Shown here: positions 37,404-45,716 of the stretch, one piece after another
Numbering within the stretch: the first letter of the stretch is position 1
Layout of the letters: each line of letters opens with the position of its first letter
Assembly (NCBI GenBank): GCA_964482235.1
Contig: CAYZWU010000041.1
Span: 1 to 46,741, forward strand
Length of the DNA: 46,741 nt
Direction of reading: 5' to 3'
DNA from: CAYZWU01 sp964482235
GTDB lineage: Bacteria; Planctomycetota; B15-G4; CAYZWU01
Made by a program: the position numbers and the translations under genes
The notes under the pieces: model-generated
The model's input: the letters and a program-made list of their open reading frames with translations, nothing else
Told to the model about the DNA's origin: nothing
Database searches by the model: none

Positions 37404-38876
37404 TTACTGTGAGCAGATCACCAAGGCATGATCACCGAGGCCGTAGTCGAAATATCCGTTGGGGACGCTGTCCAGGACGATGAAGAAGTGGTAGAGCCCC
37501 AGGGGCGGGGGCTGGTTGAGCACCTCTTTCATCGGGATCGCATTAAGGGATCCGTAGCTATAGGGAGCCATCGTACCGGTCCAGGCGCCGGTCGTTTCCT
37601 GGCACCAGAAGGCGCCGTAGAAGGTCAGCACGCCGACCCAGAGCTCCACCTGGGTGCCCGCATGATCGCCGGGATCGAGCTCGATCGTGACCGAGAGATT
37701 GTCGCCCATGGGGAGATAGAGGGGGCCGTCCGTGCCGTTGACCTTGATGTCGAGGGCCGGCAGCTCGGGCTCGCCGCCGAACCCCGTGATCGCCACCTCG
37801 TCGATGTACCAGCCTGTGCTTTCGGAGGCGCCGTTGTACTGCCTGTTCGCCGTGTGAAAAAAGGCGATCCTGACCTTCAGGCCTGCGTAGGCCGTGAGCT
37901 CCACTTCCTCGAGAGACCAGACCCTGGAAACTCCGGAAATCGTGGTGCCTGGCAAATCACCCCAGTCGGACCAGTCGCCCGTCGTCTCGTCGAGAGTGGA
38001 GATCTGCATCCAGGCTGAATCGAAGTCCGAGTAGGACCACCACTGGTAGAAGCTCAGCCAGAGGGTTTCCATTCCCGTCACGTCGGGAAGCCGAACCGTC
38101 GGGGTGATCAACCGGCTGTCACGGTAGCCGTGGTAGTTGCCGGCAAGAACGGTGCCGGCGCATCCGAGCCCCTTGTAGGCGGAGTCAGGACCGGGGCTGG
38201 CCGGCTGGCCGACTTCCCAGATGTTGTCGTCACAGGTCCAGTCTTCCCAGCCGGATTCGAAATCACCGGTGAAGACGGGGACCTTCTTGACCACCTCGAT
38301 GTCATCGATGTACCAGCCCGAGCTCTCGGAGGCGCCGTTGTATTGCCTGTTCGCCGTGTGATAGAAACCGAGCCTGACATACAAACCGGCATATCGGGTG
38401 AGATCCACATCTCTGGTATGCCAGCCGGAATAGACCATGCTGAGTGATCTGGATTGGGGCACGGTCTCGAAATCCGACCAGGAGCTCGACTGGTCGTCAT
38501 AATACGAGACCTGAACATAGCCATAGTCGTAATCCGAGTAGGAGCACCAGGACTGGAAGCTGAGCCGCAGCTCCTCATCGCCGACGACCTGGGGAAGCGC
38601 CAGCCCGAAGAGCGAGTCCTTGGGGTAGATCAAGCGGCTGTCCTGATATCCGGAGTAATTTCCATCGATGTCGGTTCCGGCGCACTGGACAGGGCTGTAA
38701 GCCTCGGGCGGTCCGACATTGACCGGGATGCCCACTTCCCAGACTCCATTGTCGGTGATCCAGTCTCCTCCTCCTGTTTCGAAGTCCTCGAAAAAGATCT
38801 GCGTCTGGGCTCCCGCATACCCGGCGAGGCCGATCAGGCAAATCAGTGCTACCAGAGTGGTGAATAGGCTCCTCAT
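37404..38876 (-). CDS. Secreted protein with two MAM-like beta-sandwich repeats
   Basis: 490 aa. Signal peptide at 1-23 (MRSLFTTLVALICLIGLAGY, cleaved near AGAQ). Two tandem domains of about 170 residues follow; each opens with DFE-x-G and NGVWEVG / DNIWEVGQP, carries AGT-x7-GY-x-DSRLI, and ends HTANRQYNGASES then GWYID(D/E), the last 13-residue block being identical in both. This resembles MAM / immune-inhibitor-A-type jelly-roll domains. A C-terminal beta domain (about 380-490) follows. Start choice: the ATG at 38876 has AAGGAGCG upstream and opens the signal peptide. No catalytic domain; probably adhesion or carbohydrate binding. Confidence 0.85.
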   Translation of the reverse strand: MRSLFTTLVALICLIGLAGYAGAQTQIFFEDFETGGGDWITDNGVWEVGIPVNVGPPEAYSPVQCAGTDIDGNYSGYQDSRLIYPKDSLFGLALPQVVGDEELRLSFQSWCSYSDYDYGYVQVSYYDDQSSSWSDFETVPQSRSLSMVYSGWHTRDVDLTRYAGLYVRLGFYHTANRQYNGASESSGWYIDDIEVVKKVPVFTGDFESGWEDWTCDDNIWEVGQPASPGPDSAYKGLGCAGTVLAGNYHGYRDSRLITPTVRLPDVTGMETLWLSFYQWWSYSDFDSAWMQISTLDETTGDWSDWGDLPGTTISGVSRVWSLEEVELTAYAGLKVRIAFFHTANRQYNGASESTGWYIDEVAITGFGGEPELPALDIKVNGTDGPLYLPMGDNLSVTIELDPGDHAGTQVELWVGVLTFYGAFWCQETTGAWTGTMAPYSYGSLNAIPMKEVLNQPPPLGLYHFFIVLDSVPNGYFDYGLGDHALVICSQ

Positions 38877-39100
38877 CTTTTCGCTCCTTTCAACTTCTTG
38901 ATACATAACCAGTTCCGGGAATTTCCGAACTCGTGGTTCCTTCGCTGTTCAGGGGGAAAGAAGGCGTTGATGAGGAATCGTTACTTTCTTTTTCCGGATT
39001 TTTGAATTCTTGCGGTGGGATCGGCTCAGGAATAGGGCTGATATCCCTGTTCTCGAAGCCGGACCAGGAAGGTAGCTTTCTTTGATTCGAGTGGAAGCTA

Positions 39101-39442
39101 TTACACTGTCGGGAGCGCGATGCCGGTGGCAGCCTCGATGGCTTTCCAGATCACTCCCACCATGGCGTTCCACACCTTTTCGGTCGTGACCATGAGCAGC
39201 CCGCGGAGCGTCTTGGCGAAGTTCATCACCATGTCTTCCAGGCTGTCGAGGAAGAAATCCCTGGTTTCCTCGGTGATGCCGCCGCTGGCTATGCCTGTGG
39301 CAATAAGCTCCGCGTGCTGGGCGATCGCCTTCATCTGGCGCTCGGAGAAGCCTCGCAAGGCGGTGACATCCTTGTTCAAGATCTGAGTGGCTGCATTCTT
39401 CATGTCCGTGATCAACTTTGAAACATCTATGGGTGTCGTCAT
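39101..39442 (-). CDS. Small alpha-helical protein of unknown function
   Basis: 113 aa, almost all helix, not recognised. Segments such as LRGFSERQMKAIAQHAELIATGI and DFFLDSLEDMVMNFAKTLRGLL are amphipathic, and the C-terminal half (VWNAMVGVIWKAIEAATGIAL) is hydrophobic enough to touch a membrane. No signal peptide. RBS AAGGAGCGAG. It follows the lipoprotein gene by 18 bases on the same strand, so the two are probably made together. Confidence 0.7.
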   Translation of the reverse strand: MTTPIDVSKLITDMKNAATQILNKDVTALRGFSERQMKAIAQHAELIATGIASGGITEETRDFFLDSLEDMVMNFAKTLRGLLMVTTEKVWNAMVGVIWKAIEAATGIALPTV

Positions 39443-39460
39443 TTCTCGCTCCTTTTGTAG

Positions 39461-39967
39461 TTAACGTTTCAGGAAATTCTCATAGGTGATGGCCTGGTCG
39501 AGGTAGATGGCCACCTGGCTCTTGAACACCTTCACCTCGATAGGGGTCACTCCCTGTTTAATATCCGTGTCCCTCATCTTGACGATCGTCTCAGTTATTT
39601 TTTCCAGCGCCGTTGCGCTCGGCGCTTCCCCGTCGTCAAGCACTGCGACGCCGCGTTTTTGCAGAAACTCGTTCACCTTGTCTATTATCTTGTTTTGAGG
39701 CATCGGCCTCGCCTTTGCCTGGATGGTGAGAGCCTCGAGGCTTCCGATCAGGTTGTTGTATGTCTTCTTTCTGTCGACGTAGTCTTCCTTGATGGTTCCC
39801 GCTGATACGGATGCGAAATGCTCCATCAATTTGACATTGACCGAAGTCAGGCCGTCAACGATGACCTGGTCGTACCGGGGCGCCAGTGTCGTTGCACAGG
39901 CTCCCGCAAAGAGCAGTATGCCGATGGACAAGGCCCCTGTTATTCTTCTTGCTACAATAACTTTCAT
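39461..39967 (-). CDS. Putative lipoprotein of unknown function
   Basis: 168 aa. N-terminal RRITGALSIGILLFAGACA gives a positively charged, hydrophobic signal with a likely lipobox ending at Cys (about residue 29). The mature part is helical, with MEHFASVSAGTIKEDYVDRKKTYNNLIGSLEAL and KITETIVKMRD. No family recognised. RBS CAGGAGAATATCG before the ATG. A strong promoter lies about 60-90 bases upstream, and the 113-aa helical gene follows, making a two-gene unit. Confidence 0.75.
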   Translation of the reverse strand: MKVIVARRITGALSIGILLFAGACATTLAPRYDQVIVDGLTSVNVKLMEHFASVSAGTIKEDYVDRKKTYNNLIGSLEALTIQAKARPMPQNKIIDKVNEFLQKRGVAVLDDGEAPSATALEKITETIVKMRDTDIKQGVTPIEVKVFKSQVAIYLDQAITYENFLKR

Positions 39968-40026
39968 CGATATTCTCCTGAAATGAGACCTTTCGGGAAT
40001 GGTCGTTCGTCCGCCGATCTCGAGAC

Positions 40027-40054
40027 CTTATAGTCCATCACCATGACCTGTCAA
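40027..40054 (-). promoter_or_regulatory. Strong sigma70-type promoter
   Basis: On the minus strand: perfect TTGACA (40049-40054), a 16-base spacer and TATAAG (40027-40032). It is the best promoter match in the window, about 60 bases before the lipoprotein ATG. Confidence 0.65.
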
Positions 40055-40088
40055 GAGTCACGATAAAAAGACTGATATCGTTCGTTTT

Positions 40089-42956
40089 TTATCTGACTGG
40101 AAACTTGACGATCGTGCCGGCTACGATCGTGACATGGTCCACATGTCCGGAGGTGACCGGATTTTCGAGAATGCAGTGGATGTGAGTGTTCGAACCCATC
40201 TTGGTGAATACACCCTGGTCGCTCGTTGAGTAGAATCCGATGAGCGTTGCGAATGCCTTTTCCCGCCCTGCCTGGAACGAGGCTTTCCTGTGATCCTCGC
40301 AGGATCTTGCATTATCGGGAATCCGGCTTCCGTCGACAACGTGCCACCTGAGATCCTCGAATTCGCCCTCGAGAATAAATGGAAATCGTTGATCGGGGCC
40401 CAGTCCCGATTCCACTGCCAGCTTTCCTATTTCCTCGTCGAAGCGATCGAAGGTGATCGTTTTGTTGATCGTGGCGCTCTTCCACTCAGCCACTTCGGCC
40501 GTGACGAGGAGGGTTGCGCCTGCACCGGATCGTGTGATCACCTCGGTTCGCGAATCTTCTTTTCCGACGGGATAGGAAAGATGAACAGCTCCATTCACGA
40601 TTGTGATCTCTCCCGCGAGGTCGGTAAGGGCGCCCACTGCGTACAGGTTGGGATTGGGGGTGATCTTGCCGAGAGTCACCATCGTTCCTCTCTGGTGCTC
40701 GTGGAACATGGCACGCATGGCTCCGTAGGACTTGACCTCACTGCTCCATGAGGGAGTTTCTTCTTTCTCGTGATTATCATTGACCGAAGCACAGGGAAGA
40801 GGGGTATTGGGTTCTACAGCGTCTTCCGGATAAAGATTGTCGGCGCCGAAGACCAGCATCTCTTCATACTTTTCGATCACGACGAACGACTCGTCGATCC
40901 GCCCGTCCGGGTCTTGCACCTTTGTTTTATCGAGCTTCAGGTGTTTTGCCAGAAAGGGATAGGCAGCCATGCGCTTGGATGTGCCGTAGTCATGCTTCTC
41001 GTCAGCGAAATGGGAATTCCTGATCCTGTCTCCGGCTCCGTACAGCTCGTAGACGTGCTTCACGTAGGGATACTCGACCCGGGGAGTGTTCTTCGTCCAG
41101 TCCGACCCGTTCGAGATCAGCAGCTGTGGCCGAGGCGCGGCAAGAGCCGCGATTTCCGCATTGTTCGTCATGTGATCGATACCCATGTGGATCGGCATGC
41201 CGCTCTCGCAGACGCATCCACCGAAGAAGTGAGCCGAGACCTGGCAAACGGGCACGCTGACCGCGATCCTGTCATCGATTGCCGCCAGGAGAAAAGTCTG
41301 TGTCCCGCCCCCGGAGCAACCGGTCATCCCGATTCTCGCCGGATCGATGTCAGGCAGGGATAGAACGAAATCCAGGGCGCGGATGCTGTTCCATGTCTGA
41401 AGCCTGAGCACTTCCGGCGTCTTCTTGTGTGACCAGCCGGCCTCTTTCCAGTCGCCATAGCCGACCATGTCATACTGAAACACGGCGGCACCCATGCGGG
41501 CCAGCACGGCACATCGCGTCTGCCGGCTGCCCTTGAAGCGGCCGCCATGCCCGTGCGGGCAAAGAATACCCGCCAGAAGGCCTTCGTGATCTGTTGGACG
41601 GTACAATGTCCCTGTCACATGGAAACCGGGCGAGCTCTGAAAAGACACGCTTTCGGCGATGTATCCATCGTAGACTCGCTTGTTCGAGAACTTCGGTCGA
41701 AGGGGTGTTCTTTCCGGCAGCCTCGAGAGCCTTGCACCCTCGAGAATCCCCTCTCGGATTCTTTTCTTCCGGTCTTTCCAGCCGGCGAGGTCCGTGTAGT
41801 CCTTCTTGAATGCCTCAAGTTCCTTCTTCGCTTCCTCGGGTGTCTGCGCATTCCCCATGCGCAACCTGATTTCCTGTTTCAGCGGCCTGCTCGTTTCCAC
41901 GAGATATGCCGCTGCCAACGGAGACGGGGGCCAGCATTCGCGATAGTAGCGGTGGAGAATACGGCGAACCTCGGGGACAAGAAATCCCAGGTGCCCCCAG
42001 CCTCCCATCTGCTCGGAATACCTCAGGTCGCCCCTGCCGTCCACGTTCTGTGCGAATCCGTCAGGACCACGGCAGCAGGCCTTGAACGTTTCGACGAAGG
42101 CCAGCATATCCTGCCTGGTGAAGACCAACCCCGCTCGATAGCAGCAGAAAGCGAAGTCGACGTTGATCGCCCCGTGCGAGATGTCCTCCGCGCCGGCCTT
42201 GTCGGGCCAGTAGGACCAGATGTACCGAGCGCCCTCCTTGCGGAGTCGGTTCTTGAAGAACCGCCCGAGCTTTTCGGCCTTCCTCTTGTACTCCTCCTTG
42301 CCGGTCGCGAGCCAGAGGGCGACCAGGGTTCGCCCCATGGCGTTCTGCATGTTGAGGGGCAGGCCTTTCCTGAGGTAGTCGCCGTGGTACCACCCCTCTC
42401 GCTTCTTCGTGTCTTCCCGCCACGCGGGCTGAAAGGCTTTGACGGTCTCCTCGACTCTTTTGACGTACTCGGCCGCCTTCGCCTCATGCCGCTTGCGCAA
42501 GTTAGGATCGCGCCGGATCAAGCAAGCGCAGCGAGCCATCGGGTAGGTGACCATGCCGGCATGAACGATCCACGCATAGGGCTTTCCCTTCGTGTACTTC
42601 GTCGAGGTCCATGCTGGCAGAACACGGCCCCGAACCTCATCCTCGATCTTCCTCCGGTCATCGCGGACCTTCAGTACCTCATCGATTCGTTCCATTGCCC
42701 TTTCCAGGCAACGGGCTTCTCCCGTACCCTCGAACATGGCCAGGTACGCCATGAGCCGATAGCTCTCGCCCCACGCCAGCTCGGCACCGGTCTGCCTGGC
42801 GATCCACGTACTGGCAGGCATATCACCTTCCAGTTCATTGAAAGCCGACACGCTTTCGGTGGTGATAATGTCAACTTCCGGTTCTTGTGCTGTCGCAGGC
42901 AAGTCAAGAAACAGGAACGAAGCCAGCAATGCAGGAACAATCAGCAGCTCTCTCAT
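40089..42956 (-). CDS. Secreted fusion: helical toroid + acetyl-xylan-esterase-like hydrolase + acetolactate-decarboxylase-like domain
   Basis: 955 aa with a signal peptide (1-23, ending ATAQ). Part 1 (about 40-350) is an alpha-helical toroid like those of polysaccharide lyases and glycosidases. Part 2 (about 420-680) is an alpha/beta hydrolase of the acetyl-xylan-esterase type: PHGHGG (467-472), GDW, the nucleophile elbow GCSGGG (Ser548) and a likely catalytic His in HFADEKHDYG. Part 3 (about 735-955) resembles alpha-acetolactate decarboxylase: YAVGALTDLAGEITIVNG, FPFILEGEF, LIGFYSTSDQGVFTKMG, then THIH and GHVD, which offer the metal-binding histidines. I do not know this three-part fusion from described proteins. 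Likely periplasmic or secreted and active on carbohydrate; the role of part 3 is unknown. RBS is weak (GAAGGG). Confidence 0.82.
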   Translation of the reverse strand: MRELLIVPALLASFLFLDLPATAQEPEVDIITTESVSAFNELEGDMPASTWIARQTGAELAWGESYRLMAYLAMFEGTGEARCLERAMERIDEVLKVRDDRRKIEDEVRGRVLPAWTSTKYTKGKPYAWIVHAGMVTYPMARCACLIRRDPNLRKRHEAKAAEYVKRVEETVKAFQPAWREDTKKREGWYHGDYLRKGLPLNMQNAMGRTLVALWLATGKEEYKRKAEKLGRFFKNRLRKEGARYIWSYWPDKAGAEDISHGAINVDFAFCCYRAGLVFTRQDMLAFVETFKACCRGPDGFAQNVDGRGDLRYSEQMGGWGHLGFLVPEVRRILHRYYRECWPPSPLAAAYLVETSRPLKQEIRLRMGNAQTPEEAKKELEAFKKDYTDLAGWKDRKKRIREGILEGARLSRLPERTPLRPKFSNKRVYDGYIAESVSFQSSPGFHVTGTLYRPTDHEGLLAGILCPHGHGGRFKGSRQTRCAVLARMGAAVFQYDMVGYGDWKEAGWSHKKTPEVLRLQTWNSIRALDFVLSLPDIDPARIGMTGCSGGGTQTFLLAAIDDRIAVSVPVCQVSAHFFGGCVCESGMPIHMGIDHMTNNAEIAALAAPRPQLLISNGSDWTKNTPRVEYPYVKHVYELYGAGDRIRNSHFADEKHDYGTSKRMAAYPFLAKHLKLDKTKVQDPDGRIDESFVVIEKYEEMLVFGADNLYPEDAVEPNTPLPCASVNDNHEKEETPSWSSEVKSYGAMRAMFHEHQRGTMVTLGKITPNPNLYAVGALTDLAGEITIVNGAVHLSYPVGKEDSRTEVITRSGAGATLLVTAEVAEWKSATINKTITFDRFDEEIGKLAVESGLGPDQRFPFILEGEFEDLRWHVVDGSRIPDNARSCEDHRKASFQAGREKAFATLIGFYSTSDQGVFTKMGSNTHIHCILENPVTSGHVDHVTIVAGTIVKFPVR

Positions 42957-42988
42957 TATTCAATTGGCCCTTCGATGTCAGGCGATCT

Positions 42989-43011
42989 TCTGATCATGAA
43001 GCATGATCAGA
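42989..43011. repeat. Perfect 10-bp inverted repeat
   Basis: TCTGATCATG paired with CATGATCAGA around a 3-base loop, in the gap between the 955-aa gene and the gene at 43086. On the plus strand TTT follows. Could be a terminator or an operator. Confidence 0.5.
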
Positions 43012-43033
43012 TTTCCAGTTGCGACAAGCATTT

Positions 43034-43066
43034 CATGGAACCGTGCGCATTGCACGCGGGTTCATG
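43034..43066. repeat. Second stem-loop in the same gap
   Basis: CATGGAACC pairs with GGGTTCATG (one bulge), with an inner GTGC/GCAC stem. It stands 22 bases from the first inverted repeat. Confidence 0.45.
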
Positions 43067-43085
43067 CAGATGCTTCAGCTATCTA

Positions 43086-43637
43086 TTAGCCCATCTCTTC
43101 TCTTGCGTAAATCTGAATTTCACTGCTCGTCGCAATCACGAGGCTTCTGCCCGTAGGGGAGAATCCTTGTGCCCTGATTTCGGAGTCCGCAAACACTTTC
43201 CAGAGATTATCCGGTTTTCCGTAGAGGCCTCCATAGAGCCACGATCCGGGCTCCACCAAGATCAGCAACTGCTCCGGCCAGGCAAGCGTAACTGCTTCGA
43301 GGGACCACATGTCTGATGTGGAGTTGGGTAATCCTCCACCATGGAGACCGGATATCCTGATCCTTTGTCCGGACATCGGGCCGATGCCTTCGGCCTCGAG
43401 GCGGATTTCATCTTCGAAATACTCGTCATGATCACGGGCGAGTTTCTTGCCGGTGTTGCAGTCTATGACACCGCGGCCCTGCTCGGACACGACGAGGAGA
43501 AGGTCGGAATCCGGCTGAAACCCGACAGAACGCACGCCGCCGATGGCAATTGCCGGGACCTCACGCCAGGGCGGAGGCGGTTCGGAAATCTCGAGTAAGG
43601 AGAGTTTCGATATCAAAGGCTTGAGATGGTCGGTCAT
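43086..43637 (-). CDS. Conserved-looking protein of unknown function, beta-propeller-like
   Basis: 183 aa, no signal peptide. Repeated short beta segments of WD40-like flavour, VRSVGFQPDSDLLLVVSEQGRGVIDCNTGK near the start and IRAQGFSPTGRSLVIATSSEIQIYA at the end, suggest a partial or small propeller. The centre contains Trp-rich loops (MWSLEAVTLAWPEQLLILVEPGSWLYGG). No named family recognised. It starts 11 bases after the methyltransferase stop, with AGGAAT upstream, so the two form one unit. Confidence 0.7.
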   Translation of the reverse strand: MTDHLKPLISKLSLLEISEPPPPWREVPAIAIGGVRSVGFQPDSDLLLVVSEQGRGVIDCNTGKKLARDHDEYFEDEIRLEAEGIGPMSGQRIRISGLHGGGLPNSTSDMWSLEAVTLAWPEQLLILVEPGSWLYGGLYGKPDNLWKVFADSEIRAQGFSPTGRSLVIATSSEIQIYAREEMG

Positions 43638-43648
43638 TTCCGTGATTC

Positions 43649-44506
43649 CTATTCCCTCTTTCCGACAACCGCAAACTCGGGAGCCCTCTCGTCAAAGGAT
43701 GCGCCTGCCACGTCGGCGTAGAGTTGCTGCACTTTGAAATCCGCGTTCTCGAATTCGCTCCGTAGAGACTCCGGAGAGAAGTACTGCAGCCAGTTGTAGA
43801 TGGTTCGTGTTCGCTCCGCCTCGACGATGGTGTACTTGTCCAGGACCACCCTTGCGTCGTTGTACTTGAACGTGTTCAGGAATCCATGGTACTTCTCCGC
43901 GGACCAGAATCCATCAAGCAGATTCACACCATATGAGCTCGCCTCTTCACGTTGCTTGAATGCGCTCAGGGAATAGACGTCGAGAAGAACGCAACCCCCT
44001 GGCAAGAGCAGGGAGTGGAACTTCGTGAGCATGGCCATCCGCTGCGTTGGACTGAGTGCGCAAAAATCACACATTATCATCAGAATGAGGTCGAACCGCT
44101 TCTCCGTTTCGAAGTCCAGGTAGTTCCGGCAGCTGTAATCGGTGGTCAATCCCAGGTCCGCGGCGACTCCCCGGGCGTGCTTGATCGAGCGTTCCGAGAA
44201 ATCGATACCAATCACGTGAGCACCGAGTTGCGCCAGCCGGTTTGCATAGAGCCCGGGACCGCAGCCGAAGTCGGCAATCCGTGTACTTGCACCAACGTCA
44301 AAGTGGGATGCAATCCACTCCACCGATCGGTCGATGAATTTTCCGCGGCGGGACGAGACATCGATCTCCGCGTCGAGGTGGCAGGCCAACATCTGTTCAG
44401 AGGTGTGTTCGTCAGTCCATAGATCGACCGCCGTGTAGAACTCGAACGGTTCAGGGCGGCTGTTGATTTCTTCCAGCTGGGGAAACATGCTTTTCATTTC
44501 ATTCAT
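43649..44506 (-). CDS. Class I SAM-dependent methyltransferase
   Basis: About 285 aa. The SAM fold is clear: motif I IADFGCGPGLYANRLA, acidic IGIDFSERSI, then FDLILMIMCDFCALSP and LLLPGGCVLLDVYS. It is a small-molecule-type methyltransferase; the substrate is unknown. Start uncertain: ATGs at 44527, 44506 and 44497 are all possible and none has a convincing RBS. 44506 (MNEMKSMFPQ) fits where related proteins begin. The open frame extends to 44665, but that part overlaps another plausible small frame and does not look like the family. Confidence 0.8.
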   Translation of the reverse strand: MNEMKSMFPQLEEINSRPEPFEFYTAVDLWTDEHTSEQMLACHLDAEIDVSSRRGKFIDRSVEWIASHFDVGASTRIADFGCGPGLYANRLAQLGAHVIGIDFSERSIKHARGVAADLGLTTDYSCRNYLDFETEKRFDLILMIMCDFCALSPTQRMAMLTKFHSLLLPGGCVLLDVYSLSAFKQREEASSYGVNLLDGFWSAEKYHGFLNTFKYNDARVVLDKYTIVEAERTRTIYNWLQYFSPESLRSEFENADFKVQQLYADVAGASFDERAPEFAVVGKRE

Positions 44507-44552
44507 GCCGCGGTTTAGAGATGACATGCGAATCCCGAAGCAAGATTCCAAG

Positions 44553-44723
44553 TCATTCTCTTTGTAAGGTTTTACTCTCTCGATCTGACGCCGAACGCCC
44601 AACAGCGCTCTGGAAGCTGAATCCTTCGTCTGTTTTCGCAATTTCATCCACGACACGGGCAGCAAGCGTCTCCGTCTTATCGTCGCTATACACCACGTGC
44701 CGCATCAGGTTTTCCGTGAACAC
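44553..44723 (-). CDS. Possible 56-aa small protein
   Basis: A GTG directly follows the TAG of the next gene upstream (TAGGTG) and opens 56 hydrophilic codons to a TGA: VFTENLMRHVVYSDDKTETL, then ARVVDEIAKTDEGFSFQSAV. Composition is protein-like and codon choice is normal, but there is no family match and no independent RBS. Weak call. Confidence 0.35.
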   Translation of the reverse strand: MFTENLMRHVVYSDDKTETLAARVVDEIAKTDEGFSFQSAVGRSASDRESKTLQRE

Positions 44724-45083
44724 CTAGCGCTTCTTGTAGTGCCTGTAGGCGGCAAACACCAATACGGCGATACCTGTCACGGTCGTCTGTACGATTGCCG
44801 ATTGAAGAAATTTGAGTTCCCAGCCGAAGTCTTGGCCGAGTATCGCTAGCGACGGCCATAGCAATACACAGATTGCACCAGCAAGCGACAACCAGAAAAA
44901 TAGTTTGTTGAGAATCGCATAGCTGCGAGCCTTGATATAGAGATCAAACACCATCGCTGCGCGGTTCAGCTCGTCACGATCCAGCGCATCACCCAGTTGA
45001 TTGGCGCGGTCTCGTGCGAGTGACATGAGGAAGGCAGCGCTCGTCTTGTTGGCGCGCAGAGAATCCAGCCACTCCAATTCCAT
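44724..45083 (-). CDS. Small two-helix membrane protein of unknown function
   Basis: 119 aa. A soluble N-terminal helix bundle (LEWLDSLRANKTSAAFLMSL, RDELNRAAMVFDLYIKARSYA) is followed by two transmembrane helices (about 63-80 and 94-112) and a basic end HYKKR. The layout recalls SLATT-type two-helix membrane modules seen near bacterial nucleotide-signalling defence genes, but the likeness is only in layout and no partner enzyme is adjacent. AAGGGAG lies very close to the ATG. It sits just ahead of the possible 56-aa gene. Confidence 0.65.
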   Translation of the reverse strand: MELEWLDSLRANKTSAAFLMSLARDRANQLGDALDRDELNRAAMVFDLYIKARSYAILNKLFFWLSLAGAICVLLWPSLAILGQDFGWELKFLQSAIVQTTVTGIAVLVFAAYRHYKKR

Positions 45084-45185
45084 ACTCCCTTGCTCGTGTT
45101 CAGCTCCCGTTTACCCTAACACGACCGACAGGTGCATGCCGCAGTTGGGCAGCTATCGCATCGGCACGGTCGTATCACATAGTTT

Positions 45186-45677
45186 CTATTGCCTGTCTTC
45201 CATGAAAAGAATGGAAGATGGCCATGTCCGAGGTATCTCGGCAATCCACTTCGCGAGGATTTCGTCTCGATCATCCGTGTCATCTTTCACGAACAGGCCT
45301 GCAGCCCTTGCACCGGAGCGCATCTTCTCGAGCAGTTCGCGCGGACCGCACTTTGAGCGATCCGTGCAGTCAGTGCAATCGCTCAGCGCCCTCTCGGACA
45401 TGCATACCCGGATCTCGCAGTTCTCCCGCCCCCCACCTTTCCGACAACCCTGGCATGTACCCGAACGACGGATTTCATCGAGCGAGCGAGAGAAGCCGGC
45501 ATGATCAAAGCCGTCTGGAGTCCACTCCTTCAGCCCATACGCGGCGAGCTTCTTCTCGTACTTGGTGGTCAGCTCTCCGAGGGCTCCATTACCCAGAACA
45601 CAGCTGCCGCACCAGATACCGCAGCAACCGATCTGAGACTTGACCCTGTCGAAGTCCTCGAGTCTGGATGCACTCAC
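45186..45677 (-). CDS. DUF3795-like cysteine-rich protein
   Basis: 163 aa. Cys-rich, matching the DUF3795 pattern: GCCGIWCGSCVLGNG near the start, GTCQGCRKGGGRENCEIRVC in the middle and CTDCTDRSKC after it, probably a zinc or iron-sulphur site. Function unknown; members are common in strict anaerobes and metagenomic lineages. Start choice: the GTG at 45677 has GGAGG spaced 7 bases; a GTG at 45686 sits right on the RBS and is less likely. Confidence 0.82.
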   Translation of the reverse strand: MSASRLEDFDRVKSQIGCCGIWCGSCVLGNGALGELTTKYEKKLAAYGLKEWTPDGFDHAGFSRSLDEIRRSGTCQGCRKGGGRENCEIRVCMSERALSDCTDCTDRSKCGPRELLEKMRSGARAAGLFVKDDTDDRDEILAKWIAEIPRTWPSSILFMEDRQ

Positions 45678-45716
45678 GATATCCACCTCCAGTCTGCTCA
45701 GCGTTTTCGAGTTATG

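Noticed and set aside
41547..43316. 589-residue plus-strand frame
   Set aside because: Antisense to the 955-aa gene; the part beyond 42956 also lacks any protein likeness and overlaps two hairpins.
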